Made by a program: the position numbers and the translations under genes. Positions 23,122 to 31,721 of a DNA stretch of 64,000 nt are shown in pieces (the stretch's first letter is position 1; the number at the start of each line of letters is the position of its first letter). Source of the stretch: Bosea sp. ANAM02 (GTDB lineage: Bacteria; Pseudomonadota; Alphaproteobacteria; Rhizobiales; Beijerinckiaceae); NCBI RefSeq assembly GCF_011764485.1, contig NZ_AP022848.1, positions 2,136,001 to 2,200,000 on the forward strand, in the 5' to 3' direction. The notes below the pieces were generated by a model. The model searched no databases and was not told where the DNA came from. It saw nothing but the letters and a program-made list of their open reading frames with translations.

Positions 23122-23806
23122 GCGCTTCCAGCAACGCGTCGATCCGCTCGGAGAGCAGCAGCGGGATCAGCGGTTCGATCTCGGCGCGAGGCCGGTTCCA
23201 CCATGCGGTCTCGACGAGCGCGGCGATCCGGGCCTCGTCGAAGCGATACCTGACGATGCGGGCCGGATTTCCGGCAACGATCGCATAGGGCGGCACGTCG
23301 CGCGTCACGACCGCGCGCGCCGCGACCACGGCGCCGTGGCCGATCGTGACGCCCGACATGATCATGCACTGCGAGCCGAGCCAGACGTCATGGCCGATGG
23401 CGACGTCGCCGCGTGTCGTGTCGTGACCGGACATCCCGGCGGCCTGCGGCCAAAGCCCGGGCAGGGCGGGGAAGGGATAGGTCGTCGCCCAGTCGAGGCG
23501 ATGATTGCCGCCGAGCAGGATCTCGACACCATCCGCGATCGAGCCGTAGCGCCCGATCACCAGCCGGGCACCGCTCTCGGGGAAGCGCACCTTCGGGCGG
23601 CCATACGTATAGGGGCCGATCGTGAACTGCCCCGGCCGCCTTGCGACGAGCTTCGCAAGGTGCAGCCGGGTCTGGTTGTCCGGATTCAGGCGCTTGCGCA
23701 GCCAACCGCGGGGAACCGGCGGCAGGCCCGCCCACCAGGCCTGGAGGGCGGACGGGCGCCAGTCGAGATCCGCGGACGCCACCGCGCCATCCTCAGTTGG
23801 CCGCAT
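23093..23806 (-). CDS. Hexapeptide-repeat (XAT/CatB-like) acetyltransferase
   Basis: A left-handed beta-helix acetyltransferase, about 237 residues. The catalytic-loop signature GGNHRLDWATTYPF and the hexapeptide run IGHDVWLGSQCMIMSGVTIGHGAVVAARAVVTRDVPPYAIVAGNPARIV are diagnostic. Probable role in sugar acetylation with the neighbouring GT2 and acyltransferase. The ATG at 23806 is chosen; an in-frame GTG lies 9 bases upstream. Confidence 0.88.
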   Translation of the reverse strand: MRPTEDGAVASADLDWRPSALQAWWAGLPPVPRGWLRKRLNPDNQTRLHLAKLVARRPGQFTIGPYTYGRPKVRFPESGARLVIGRYGSIADGVEILLGGNHRLDWATTYPFPALPGLWPQAAGMSGHDTTRGDVAIGHDVWLGSQCMIMSGVTIGHGAVVAARAVVTRDVPPYAIVAGNPARIVRYRFDEARIAALVETAWWNRPRAEIEPLIPLLLSERIDALLEALRKRPSAGA

Positions 23807-23851
23807 TTTCTTCACGCGAACCGGTGTCCACTTCGCTTGAAAATGCTCAGC

Positions 23852-25684
23852 TCACTGCGCATCGGCCTTGAGGTCGATCTTCTCGAAGATCTCCGTCGGC
23901 TCCGTCATGGTGATGACGTCGGCGAGGCCGAGGCCCGTTGCCGACCTGGCGCTGGCCGAGACCGTCAAGGTGCCGGGCCTGGCGACGAAGCGGGAGGCGG
24001 CGGCGGCCAGGCTCTTGGCGCCATCGGACGGGCCCAGGATCGCGGCGAGACCGAGGCTCGCGACCATCGTGAACTGCTGGCGGACGTCCTCGACCTTGCG
24101 CTTCGACTTGCGCGCCTCGTTCTCCATCAGCTTCTCGACCAGGCCGAAATTCTGCAGCTTGACCTGCAGGTTGCGGGCGGTCGCGCCGAGCGCCGCCACC
24201 TGCGCGAGAGCGAGATCGCCGGCGAAAAGGTCCTTGGTGACGTTGCCGAGCGTGCCGGAGGCCTCGATCTGGGCAAGGCCCGCGCTGCCGAAGGAGAGCG
24301 TGCGGATGGCGATCTCGTTCTTCGCCTGCTCCCAGGCGAGGTCGAGCTTGGCCGAGAGGTCGAGCGAGCGGATGCCCATCGCGATCATGTCCCTGGCGGC
24401 GGGATGGCCGGTCGCCTCGGAGATCGGGGTGACGAGATTGTTGATCGTCAGCGCCAGGCTCGTCGGAATGCCGTTGAGCTGCTCGCCCGCCTTGAGCTCG
24501 AAGGTGCCGAGCGAGATCTTGACCGGCTCCTTGCCGGTGATGATCGCGGGCGCGTCGATCGAGATGCCGGCGAGGCGGATCGTGCCGATCTTGGGAATGA
24601 AGCGCCGGAAATCGATCTCGTCGAGAGGCTTGTCCGGATCGGCCAGCGCGGCCCGCCATTCGCGGATGACGGAATCGAAGGAGAAACCGGAATAGGCGAT
24701 CGAATCGACGCCGCCCTTGGCCTCGCCGGAGCGGAACTGGAGGCCTTCCATGGCGAAGCCCGACTTCGCCGGGGCGTTCTCGCCGAAGGCCATGCGGGCG
24801 ATCCGCATGTCGACGGGGTCCGCCTTCTCGCCGGCCTTCGGCGGCGGGCTGACATTCATGACGAGGTCGCGTGTCTCGCCGCTGCCGTATTCGAACATGT
24901 CGAAGAGCGCGAGCACGGACAGGCCGAGCTGGCGTTCGGCCTCGGTCTTCGCCGGCGACTTGTCGGCATCGGCGGGCTTCTTGCCGCCCTGCTTGCGCTC
25001 GACCTCCTCGCTGGCCGCCGCGAGGCGGGACATCACCTCGAGCAGCGGCTCGGGGCCGACCTTGGCGGCGAAGCCGCGCGCCGTCGTCTTGCCGAGCGAC
25101 ATCCTGCCGGCCTTGCCCATGTCGAGGCTGTAGCCGTCCTGCTCGAAAGTGCCGATGATCGGCAGCATCGGCTCGCTGCCGCCGGGTGCGGACTTCTCGG
25201 TCAACACGCGCGTGATCTGGCGCAGGTCCAGCCCCTCGAAGGCGGTGCGCTTCAGGTCGCCCTTCATCGGGCCGGTGGCGGCGCCCTCGGCGCTGATGCT
25301 GCCGCTGGCCGATTCGCCGCGGCCGACCTTGCCCTCGCGGACATCGGTGAAGCGGATGTCGCGATAGATCGTGGTCTGCTTCTGGTCGCCGACCGTCTGC
25401 ACCAGAGAGAGCTCCGGCGCGCTGATCTCGGCGGCATTCAGCCTGGCCGCCCGCCCGGCCGCCGATTCGCCGGCGCCGGTGAACAGAGCCAGGAAGGCTT
25501 CCTTCTCCAGCGTCGAGCCCTTGACCGCGATCTTCGGCGCGTTGATCACCAGCTTGCCGAGGTCGATCCTGACATTGTCGAGCTGGAAATCGGCGGCCCA
25601 GGCCGAGGACGCGAAGGTCAGGAAGACGGCCGCCAGGGCCGTGCCGGCAAGATGCGTCGTCCGACGAGGGCGCGCAGCGATCAT
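23852..25684 (-). CDS. Large periplasmic protein of unknown function
   Basis: A 610-residue exported protein with signal sequence RTTHLAGTALAAVFLTFASSAWA. The mature protein is rich in alternating hydrophobic/charged beta-type segments (ISAPELSLVQTVGDQKQTTIYRDI; LAGISIDAPAIITGKEPVKISLGTFELKAG), resembling AsmA/YdgA-like repeated beta proteins, but I cannot assign a family. The ATG at 25684 fits the signal peptide; the frame is open much further upstream without a credible start. Confidence 0.75.
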   Translation of the reverse strand: MIAARPRRTTHLAGTALAAVFLTFASSAWAADFQLDNVRIDLGKLVINAPKIAVKGSTLEKEAFLALFTGAGESAAGRAARLNAAEISAPELSLVQTVGDQKQTTIYRDIRFTDVREGKVGRGESASGSISAEGAATGPMKGDLKRTAFEGLDLRQITRVLTEKSAPGGSEPMLPIIGTFEQDGYSLDMGKAGRMSLGKTTARGFAAKVGPEPLLEVMSRLAAASEEVERKQGGKKPADADKSPAKTEAERQLGLSVLALFDMFEYGSGETRDLVMNVSPPPKAGEKADPVDMRIARMAFGENAPAKSGFAMEGLQFRSGEAKGGVDSIAYSGFSFDSVIREWRAALADPDKPLDEIDFRRFIPKIGTIRLAGISIDAPAIITGKEPVKISLGTFELKAGEQLNGIPTSLALTINNLVTPISEATGHPAARDMIAMGIRSLDLSAKLDLAWEQAKNEIAIRTLSFGSAGLAQIEASGTLGNVTKDLFAGDLALAQVAALGATARNLQVKLQNFGLVEKLMENEARKSKRKVEDVRQQFTMVASLGLAAILGPSDGAKSLAAAASRFVARPGTLTVSASARSATGLGLADVITMTEPTEIFEKIDLKADAQ

Positions 25685-25886
25685 GGATATCTCCTGATGT
25701 TCTGGTCCGGCGAAACTGCCGCAAGCGGAAGACGAAAGAAAGCCGGCAGCCGGCGCTGCGTGGCGTCCCGCATTCATATGATGACGAAAGGCTTGACCGA
25801 AAGGCGGCGAAGGCGGCCATCTGCCGAAGATTTGCCATCGGCCGCTTCTAGAGCGCAAAGCCATGGCCGCCACGGAGTCCAACGCG

Positions 25887-26363
25887 ATGCATGCCGTCAG
25901 AACCGCTCTTGCCGCCGTCATGCTGGCGCTTGTCGCGCTTGCTCCCGTCGGCTTACGGGCGCAGGGCCAGCCGGGCGCGGGGGCCGGCCTCGAATCGCTG
26001 GTGATCGTCAGCGGCGGCACGCGCCATGCCTTTCAGGTCGAGGTGATGCGCACGCCGGACCAGCGGGCGAAGGGGCTGATGTTCCGCAACTACATGCCGG
26101 CCGATCGCGGCATGCTGTTCGATTTCGCCGCCAGCGAGCCGGTGGCGATGTGGATGCAGAACACCTATATCTCGCTCGACATGCTGTTCATCCGAGCGGA
26201 CGGCACGATCGCGCGCATCGCCGAGCGCACCGAGCCGCTCTCGACGCGCACGATTCCCTCGGGCGAGCCGGTGCTCTCCGTGCTGGAGATCAATGGCGGC
26301 GTCAGCAAGCAGCTCGGCATCAAGGCGGGCGACAAGGTCGAGCACGCGCTGTTCAAGCGCTGA
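25887..26363 (+). CDS. DUF192 family exported protein
   Basis: About 158 residues. A signal peptide (HAVRTALAAVMLALVALAPVGLRAQG) is followed by the DUF192 domain: MRTPDQRAKGLMFRNYMPADRG, FDFA, WMQNTYISLDMLFI, and LEINGGVSKQLGIKAGDKVEH. Function of the family is not established. The ATG at 25887 has GGAG 9 bases upstream; another ATG at 25863 is in frame. Confidence 0.88.
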   Translation: MHAVRTALAAVMLALVALAPVGLRAQGQPGAGAGLESLVIVSGGTRHAFQVEVMRTPDQRAKGLMFRNYMPADRGMLFDFAASEPVAMWMQNTYISLDMLFIRADGTIARIAERTEPLSTRTIPSGEPVLSVLEINGGVSKQLGIKAGDKVEHALFKR

Positions 26364-26461
26364 GGGCTGCGTCACTGCGCAGGTTGGGTGCGGTGCCATT
26401 GGCTTTAGCTTGCGGGCGCGCCCTGTGGCATGATAGCGAACCGCAACGTTTCAAGTGCCGT

Positions 26462-26538
26462 CGGGGTATAGCGCAGCCCGGTAGCGCATCTGCTTTGGGA
26501 GCAGAGGGTCCCAGGTTCGAATCCTGGTGCCCCGACCA
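26462..26538 (+). tRNA. tRNA-Pro (anticodon TGG)
   Basis: A 77-nt cloverleaf with acceptor CGGGGTA/TGCCCCG, D-arm GCGC...GCGC, anticodon stem TCTGC/GCAGA enclosing TTTGGGA (anticodon TGG at 26496-26498), T-arm CCAGG-TTCGAAT-CCTGG, and encoded CCA. Confidence 0.97.
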
Positions 26539-26604
26539 CTGGAAACGTCTTGCGGCAGCCCGATGGACGGGCTGCAGGGATTTTGGTGACGGCAGAGCGC
26601 TTTC

Positions 26605-26910
26605 ATGACCGCACGCATCTATCGCCCGGCCCGCACGGCCATGCAGTCCGGCACGGCCAAGACCGAGCGCTGGCTGCTCGAATACGAGCCGGAGGCGCCG
26701 CGCCAGATCGAGCCCCTGATGGGCTGGACCTCCTCCTCGGACATGAAGAGCCAGCTCAAGCTCTGGTTCGACAGCGAGGCCGAGGCCGTCGCCTATGCCA
26801 CGCGCAACGGCATCGCCTATCGCGTCGAGCAGCCGAACGAGGCCAAGCGCCGCACCGTCTCCTATTCGGACAATTTCAAGTTCACCCGCGTCGGTCAGTG
26901 GACGCATTGA
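26605..26910 (+). CDS. NDUFS4-like complex I accessory subunit
   Basis: A 101-residue homologue of the 18-kDa NADH:ubiquinone oxidoreductase accessory subunit (ETC complex I subunit family), which alphaproteobacteria share with mitochondria. It begins MTARIYRPARTAMQSGTAKT and has WLLEYEP, MGWTSSSDMKSQLKLWFDS, AVAYATRNGIAYRVE and the terminal YSDNFKFTRVGQWTH. Confidence 0.93.
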   Translation: MTARIYRPARTAMQSGTAKTERWLLEYEPEAPRQIEPLMGWTSSSDMKSQLKLWFDSEAEAVAYATRNGIAYRVEQPNEAKRRTVSYSDNFKFTRVGQWTH

Positions 26911-26940
26911 TGCCGACAGGCGAGGGCTTCCCTCGCTTTC

Positions 26941-27017
26941 GGGCCCGTAGCTCAGATGGATAGAGCAGCAGCCTTCTAAGCTGCTGGTCGCAGGTTCGAA
27001 TCCTGCCGGGCTCGCCA
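26941..27017 (+). tRNA. tRNA-Arg (anticodon TCT), island attachment site
   Basis: A 77-nt cloverleaf: acceptor GGGCCCG/CGGGCTC, D-arm GCTC...GAGC, anticodon stem GCAGC/GCTGC with loop CTTCTAA (TCT at 26975-26977), T-arm GCAGG-TTCGAAT-CCTGC, CCA encoded. Its 3' part from 27001 on is the outer end of the 883-bp inverted repeat, and the core chromosome ends here, so this is the integration site. Confidence 0.97.
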
Positions 27018-27883
27018 CCATTGTTTTTATTGATAAATTTCCGTTTTTAGTACCGTTTCGGGATTGGCTTTAGGACTGGTTCTTAGGACCGTTTCGAATG
27101 CTCCGAATCCGGCCGGGAAGCACGGTCTTCGAGGACGTGCTGTTCGAGGTCGGCGCGACGATGTTGTTGATGTTGTCCTGGTCGAGGACATGATCAACGA
27201 GCGATGATGCGCGCCAATCGTTGGCGCGACGGTGGGTGAAGGGCGGGCGCAAGACCCGAAGCACAGCAGTCGGGACGCTGAGCCTATCGCGTGGGACGCT
27301 GAGTACAGGCGTGCAATACCGGGCCGTGTGATCAACGAGGGGTAGGCGCTCTGCGCCCACCCGCTCGCGTCGGATGACCAGCCGGGCAGCTTCGGCCGCT
27401 ACGCGACCTCGGCCCGCCCGCTCCCCCGCCGATGGCTCTCGCCAGAGATGCGCGCGGAAAAACCCCTACGTAGATCGTATTCCATAGGGAGTTATATATG
27501 GAACACGACTAGTGAAGGGGTTTTCCGACCGGACTCCGCCCCTCAGGCCGCGCGCGATTTGGCGCGCCCGGTGGCCTCGTAGCGCTGATCCGAATCCATA
27601 TGCAGACGCAGCCCGTAGCGGGCGCGACCGAGAACTCCGGTATGATGGTCGAGGAGAACATCGAGCAGGCGAAGGTTCACCAGCAACGTGTGGCGAGCAT
27701 CTCCCTGATGGCGGAAGCCGAGGTTCCTCCCCGCAGTCTGGTTGAACTCGTCGATGTGACGCAGGCCAACCAGATCGTTCCGACCGGTCCACGCGTTAAG
27801 CGCCTGCAACTGCTCGTACTCGAACGCGGTCATCCAGGTCATGGTCTGGAGAATGTCGAGGCCCTTCAGGGCATTCGATCCCC
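27001..27883. repeat. Left arm of 883-bp inverted repeat
   Basis: Pairs base for base with 31381-32263 in inverted orientation (paired positions sum to 59264, so no indels). The outer end is the tRNA-Arg 3' sequence TCCTGCCGGGCTCGCCA; the inner end lies in the 3' part of the primase-helicase gene. The first mismatches are at 27000 and 27884. Confidence 0.92.
27018..27542. other. Noncoding end region with origin-like repeats
   Basis: No gene seen. It holds direct repeats ACCGTTTCG (27052, 27088), GGGACGCTGAG (27272 and 27293, 21 bases apart) and TGATCAACGAG (27191, 27329). It also has a 33-bp dyad GTTGATnnnGTCCT...AGGACnnnATCAAC (27166-27198), a CGCGCCAA-TCG-TTGGCGCG palindrome (27210-27228) and a 70-bp imperfect palindrome at 27457-27526. 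Such clustering suits an origin or recombinase arm sites. It is duplicated in the right arm. Confidence 0.55.
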
Positions 27884-30506
27884 TGGCCCCGGCATGGGTC
27901 ATCGTGTCGGGCAGGGTCTGGACACGGTTCGAGACGATGAACCAGGATTCGGCGGGACGGTCAGCGCGGAAGTCCGTGCAGAGGCTCGCGAGATTGTCGC
28001 CGCGCACTGAACGATCGGCATAGACATCAACGAGATCGCGCCGCGCCTTGGGGGCTTCGAGTTCGAAGATCGCCATGTCGGGATCGGCAGTACGGGCGAC
28101 CGCCGTGGGCACGGCTTCTGTCGTCAGTAGGATCACGCGGTCGGCGACACCTGACCACCAGTTCTTGGAAACGACGCGCCAATCCCTGCCATGCCGCTGC
28201 TCGTATCCGTCCTGGAAGTCAGCAGCCTCACCGTTGTCGTTCACGGTCGCCTTCCTGAAGCGGTACTCGCCGCTATCGGCTGTGACGACGTGGTCCCAAG
28301 AGCCAAGTCCGCCGACGACATCAGCGATCCGCTGGGCGTCCTCGAACGTCAGGGGGGTATCACCCACCAGCGGCCTGTCGTGCTGGGCGGAGAAATGCTC
28401 GAAACTGCGGAGACGATCGTGCAGGTTGGCGCGATTGGCCCCCCAGACCTTGCGGTCCTGGTCCGTCATGTCCTCGACCCAGCGGACGACTGCTTCGGGC
28501 TGGGCATCGACGAGGCTGTCCCATTTCACCTCGTCGTGCACGAGCAGACCAAGATCGGTCTCCTTGCGCAGAATGGCGTCGCGATCGTCGCCGAGACCCT
28601 CCATCCAGTACGAGCGCGCCCACATCGTCCGGGTTGGGCTGTTCTTCCACCAGTCGTGCGCGACCTGATGGACGCCGAAGAACACCGGGCACTGGCCGCC
28701 GATCTGCGACCATACCTGCGCGTGCTGCTGGCGAAACCGATCCATGACTTGCGGCTGAAGTTCCCGGATCGCACTGAGGCGTGAAGCGAACCCGGTCCGG
28801 GCAGCCTCGATGATCGAGATCATCTTGACGCCAATGCGCTCGCACTCCTCTTCGTACATCCTGGCGAAGCTCGGGATCACCACGCCGACGAAGCCATTCG
28901 CTTGTTGCAATGTGTTGAAGTCGTCGCACTTCTCGGCTGCCGTCTTGTAGTCGGCAAACGCGTACATCCCGAGAGAGCTTTCGCCACGACGTTCGAGGTC
29001 GGCGGCGATCTCGTGATGCTGCGCCATAACGACAGAGGTCTTGCCGACGCCTTCCGGGGCGACGACCATCAGGCTGGGATTCACCGGTACCGTGACGCGG
29101 AAGAAGGCGTTCATCGCCGCCGCAGCACTGGTTTTGTCGATGACATCGTCCCGAAACCTCCGCTCGATCTCGGTGAGAGGCTGCGTGGTCGGCACAGTGA
29201 TCAGATCGTCGAGCATGACGACATCGCCTACACGCCCTTGCTCGCTGGCCAACTGGCCGCGCCACAGACGCAACATCACGCCGAGGTCGTAGGGCAGCCG
29301 CCGAGACTTGAGTTCAGCCGCGTCACGACCGACCAGATGGATCGTCGCGTAGTTCTCGCGCATGATCGACGACGGGGTGCGGTCGGCCTCTGAATTCCTG
29401 AACTTGGCGCTCCACTTGCGGCCATCGAAGTCGAGATGATCGAACCGAGGCCAGTCGGGGTACCATTCGCGGAGCCTTGTCGCGCAGTAGTCCATCTCCT
29501 CCTGGTTCATGTCACCGACAGGCTTTCCGGCACGCTGCGGCTTGGTGTTCTTCGTGCGCTTCCTGGCACGTGTGTTTCCGCCGAATGCCTCGGGCGTCCA
29601 GAACAACGGCAGATCGTCGCCCGCAGCCCTGCTCCTCGACTCCTCCCACAACGTGATCTGTGGGACCAATGTCCCCTCGGGGATGCCGAGCAGATGCTTC
29701 CCGTCAACGACACGACAGCCGTTGGGCACGCGGCGGAATGCCTCGGCGAACCGAAGGGCCGAGTCGGCGCGAAGACCCTGAACGTCCAGGATCGGAAGCA
29801 ACGTCTCGTGGAGCCGTTCCCAATGCGCGGCGAAGCCATCGCGCAGATCGGTTGCCCCATAGCCATCCAGCCCGAGCTTCTGGCGGGCGAGCGCGGTCGA
29901 GAATACCACGTGGATGTGCAGACTCTTGCTGCCCGAGTAGTTCACCGTGATCCCGCAGAAGTCAGCATAGCCCGAGCAGCGCTTGAACAGCCTGCCAATC
30001 CGGGAATCGAGCTTGTTTCCAGGGGACCGCAACCACGAAAGCTGCTCCTTCAGGAACTCGACATTCTTCAGATCGAACTCGTAGGTAAGTATATGGTAGT
30101 CGCCGAGGACCACGCGGTCCTTCGGGGCATCGGCGGCGAGCGCCTCGTTGATCGACTTGTCTTCGCCGACTGGACTACGGTGCCAGACACGAAGGGGGTT
30201 GGCGAAGTAGGTCAGCGCCGACCACGGGTCGCCGCCGAATTTCGTCAGCGGGTCGGCTTCGGACGCGATCGTTTCCGCGACGTGGTGATTACGACCGACC
30301 GAGAACGTCGTAACGTCCACCGGGTAGTAGACGCCGCCGAACTGGTCCGGCACGAACAGCCTCGGGCGGATGATTTCGGCGAACCACTTTTCCTGCTTCT
30401 GCGTGGCCGAGAGAAACTGGTTCAGCGGCTTCTTGCCCAGCTTCGGCCCGATGTACTCGTGCCACAACGTGTTGAAGTTCTCGGTGTCGGTGTTCGAATA
30501 GATCAT
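27543..30506 (-). CDS. Primase-polymerase/helicase fusion (element replication protein)
   Basis: A 987-residue protein. Residues ~100-270 look like an archaeo-eukaryotic primase/PrimPol domain: acidic motif in HILTYEFDLKN (~140), SGSKSLHIHVVF (~194, the SxH motif) and LRADSALRFAEAFRRVPNG (~247). Residues ~470-680 form an NTPase: Walker A APEGVGKTS (~485) and a DE-type Walker B in LVHDEVKWD (~658). This domain pair is typical of replication proteins of plasmids and integrative elements. The ATG at 30506 starts MIYSNTDTENFNTLWHEYIG; the frame extends to 30665, but through a terminator-like hairpin. The last ~113 codons lie in the inverted repeat arm. Confidence 0.8.
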   Translation of the reverse strand: MIYSNTDTENFNTLWHEYIGPKLGKKPLNQFLSATQKQEKWFAEIIRPRLFVPDQFGGVYYPVDVTTFSVGRNHHVAETIASEADPLTKFGGDPWSALTYFANPLRVWHRSPVGEDKSINEALAADAPKDRVVLGDYHILTYEFDLKNVEFLKEQLSWLRSPGNKLDSRIGRLFKRCSGYADFCGITVNYSGSKSLHIHVVFSTALARQKLGLDGYGATDLRDGFAAHWERLHETLLPILDVQGLRADSALRFAEAFRRVPNGCRVVDGKHLLGIPEGTLVPQITLWEESRSRAAGDDLPLFWTPEAFGGNTRARKRTKNTKPQRAGKPVGDMNQEEMDYCATRLREWYPDWPRFDHLDFDGRKWSAKFRNSEADRTPSSIMRENYATIHLVGRDAAELKSRRLPYDLGVMLRLWRGQLASEQGRVGDVVMLDDLITVPTTQPLTEIERRFRDDVIDKTSAAAAMNAFFRVTVPVNPSLMVVAPEGVGKTSVVMAQHHEIAADLERRGESSLGMYAFADYKTAAEKCDDFNTLQQANGFVGVVIPSFARMYEEECERIGVKMISIIEAARTGFASRLSAIRELQPQVMDRFRQQHAQVWSQIGGQCPVFFGVHQVAHDWWKNSPTRTMWARSYWMEGLGDDRDAILRKETDLGLLVHDEVKWDSLVDAQPEAVVRWVEDMTDQDRKVWGANRANLHDRLRSFEHFSAQHDRPLVGDTPLTFEDAQRIADVVGGLGSWDHVVTADSGEYRFRKATVNDNGEAADFQDGYEQRHGRDWRVVSKNWWSGVADRVILLTTEAVPTAVARTADPDMAIFELEAPKARRDLVDVYADRSVRGDNLASLCTDFRADRPAESWFIVSNRVQTLPDTMTHAGARGSNALKGLDILQTMTWMTAFEYEQLQALNAWTGRNDLVGLRHIDEFNQTAGRNLGFRHQGDARHTLLVNLRLLDVLLDHHTGVLGRARYGLRLHMDSDQRYEATGRAKSRAA

Positions 30507-30521
30507 GCTCAAATCCAGTAA

Positions 30522-30557
30522 TGAAAAACCCTGCACGTCCGGCAGTCGTGCAGGGTT
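30522..30557 (-). terminator. Terminator-like hairpin in the primase-helicase leader
   Basis: On the minus strand a perfect 10-bp stem AACCCTGCAC/GTGCAGGGTT with an 11-base loop runs into a TTTTT tract, ending about 15 bases before the start codon. A terminator here is premature for the gene and suggests attenuation, possibly copy-number control. Confidence 0.6.
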
Positions 30558-30715
30558 CTCGCCACTGGATCGTGGCCATTCTCTCCGACGAATTCTTCTC
30601 CCTCCAACGGAGGTTGATCGTTCTGGCGAGGATGCTCTGTCTTGGCCTGCCGGGCCGCGCTTCAATATTTATCATCGTACGGCAGGCAGGGTCGGAAAGT
30701 CGAAATTAAAATGAG

Positions 30716-31300
30716 CTAACGATTCTCCCGATAGCTATCCAATCTGTACTGCCAATCTTTCATGATCTCGATCGTACCCTCGGCGTAGCCGAGTAGGACA
30801 GTTAGATTGATAAGGCTCCACTCTTTTAGATGTTGCCTCTCTTTCCGATCATCCGAGAAGCGGAATGTCTCACCATTAGGGTCAATCTCATCAACACACC
30901 GGATCGCCAACGCGATAAGTTCTATTTCAGCCGGTTTCGCGATATGTTTCGGCAGTTTCTGAAAGCCTTCAGCCGCCCGATTCCAGTTCTTGGTTAGATC
31001 GTGAACCTTTGCGGCCTTGAGTTCCTCATCCGCAAGCAAACGGCCCATTTCGTTGACGAGCCACTTCATGAATAGCTCCAGGCTATGCCTGTAGCTGTAA
31101 CAAGCAGGGTAGACCAGCGTATCGACAATCGCGCCAGATTGTTGGGCAGCCCTTAGCAAAATCAACGCTGCGTCGAAGTACCCAAGTGCGTAGTCGTAAA
31201 GATCGTATCTTCCGCCATTGTCGCCGACACAGGCGTTCGTTCGGGAGTTGTCCCTGTCGCCTCGAAATAGGTCGTTCTCGCGGAATTTGGCGTCGTTCAT
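30716..31300 (-). CDS. Hypothetical protein, possibly HEPN-like
   Basis: A 194-residue, mostly helical protein (ALGYFDAALILLRAAQQSG; YSYRHSLELFMKWLVNEMG; HDLTKNWNRAAEGF). The RHSLELFxKWL...HDL pattern recalls HEPN-type helical proteins, but there is no clear RX4-6H nuclease motif. Base composition is visibly more AT-rich than the neighbouring primase gene, suggesting separate origin. It is upstream of, and codirectional with, the primase-helicase gene. Confidence 0.6.
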   Translation of the reverse strand: MNDAKFRENDLFRGDRDNSRTNACVGDNGGRYDLYDYALGYFDAALILLRAAQQSGAIVDTLVYPACYSYRHSLELFMKWLVNEMGRLLADEELKAAKVHDLTKNWNRAAEGFQKLPKHIAKPAEIELIALAIRCVDEIDPNGETFRFSDDRKERQHLKEWSLINLTVLLGYAEGTIEIMKDWQYRLDSYRENR

Positions 31301-31361
31301 GAGGCCGCCATAATGGAGGACACCTCAACAGTCCACGATTTCGGCACCCCTGACCGACACC

Positions 31362-31721
31362 ATGACCCACTTGGGTGCTCGGGGATCGAATGCCCTGAAG
31401 GGCCTCGACATTCTCCAGACCATGACCTGGATGACCGCGTTCGAGTACGAGCAGTTGCAGGCGCTTAACGCGTGGACCGGTCGGAACGATCTGGTTGGCC
31501 TGCGTCACATCGACGAGTTCAACCAGACTGCGGGGAGGAACCTCGGCTTCCGCCATCAGGGAGATGCTCGCCACACGTTGCTGGTGAACCTTCGCCTGCT
31601 CGATGTTCTCCTCGACCATCATACCGGAGTTCTCGGTCGCGCCCGCTACGGGCTGCGTCTGCATATGGATTCGGATCAGCGCTACGAGGCCACCGGGCGC
31701 GCCAAATCGCGCGCGGCCTGA
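31362..31721 (+). pseudogene. Duplicated 3' fragment of primase-helicase gene
   Basis: 119 codons equal to the C-terminus of the 27543-30506 product from GSNALKGLDILQTMTW to the stop, in opposite orientation. The first codons (MTHLGARG versus MTHAGARG) come from a slightly different relative. Probably not functional alone, but any inversion through the arms would regenerate the same C-terminus. Confidence 0.75.

Noticed and set aside
23336..26608. 1090-codon plus-strand frame across the acetyltransferase, the periplasmic protein and DUF192 gene
   Set aside because: It crosses three genes with good family or signal-peptide support and has no coherent domain.
27272..27303. CRISPR-like repeat
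   Set aside because: Only two short repeats without unique spacers of constant size or cas genes; more like iterons. No CRISPR array was seen in the window.
30505..30714. Plus-strand small frames over the primase-helicase leader
   Set aside because: No start signals and they overlap the hairpin; better explained as leader or regulatory DNA.
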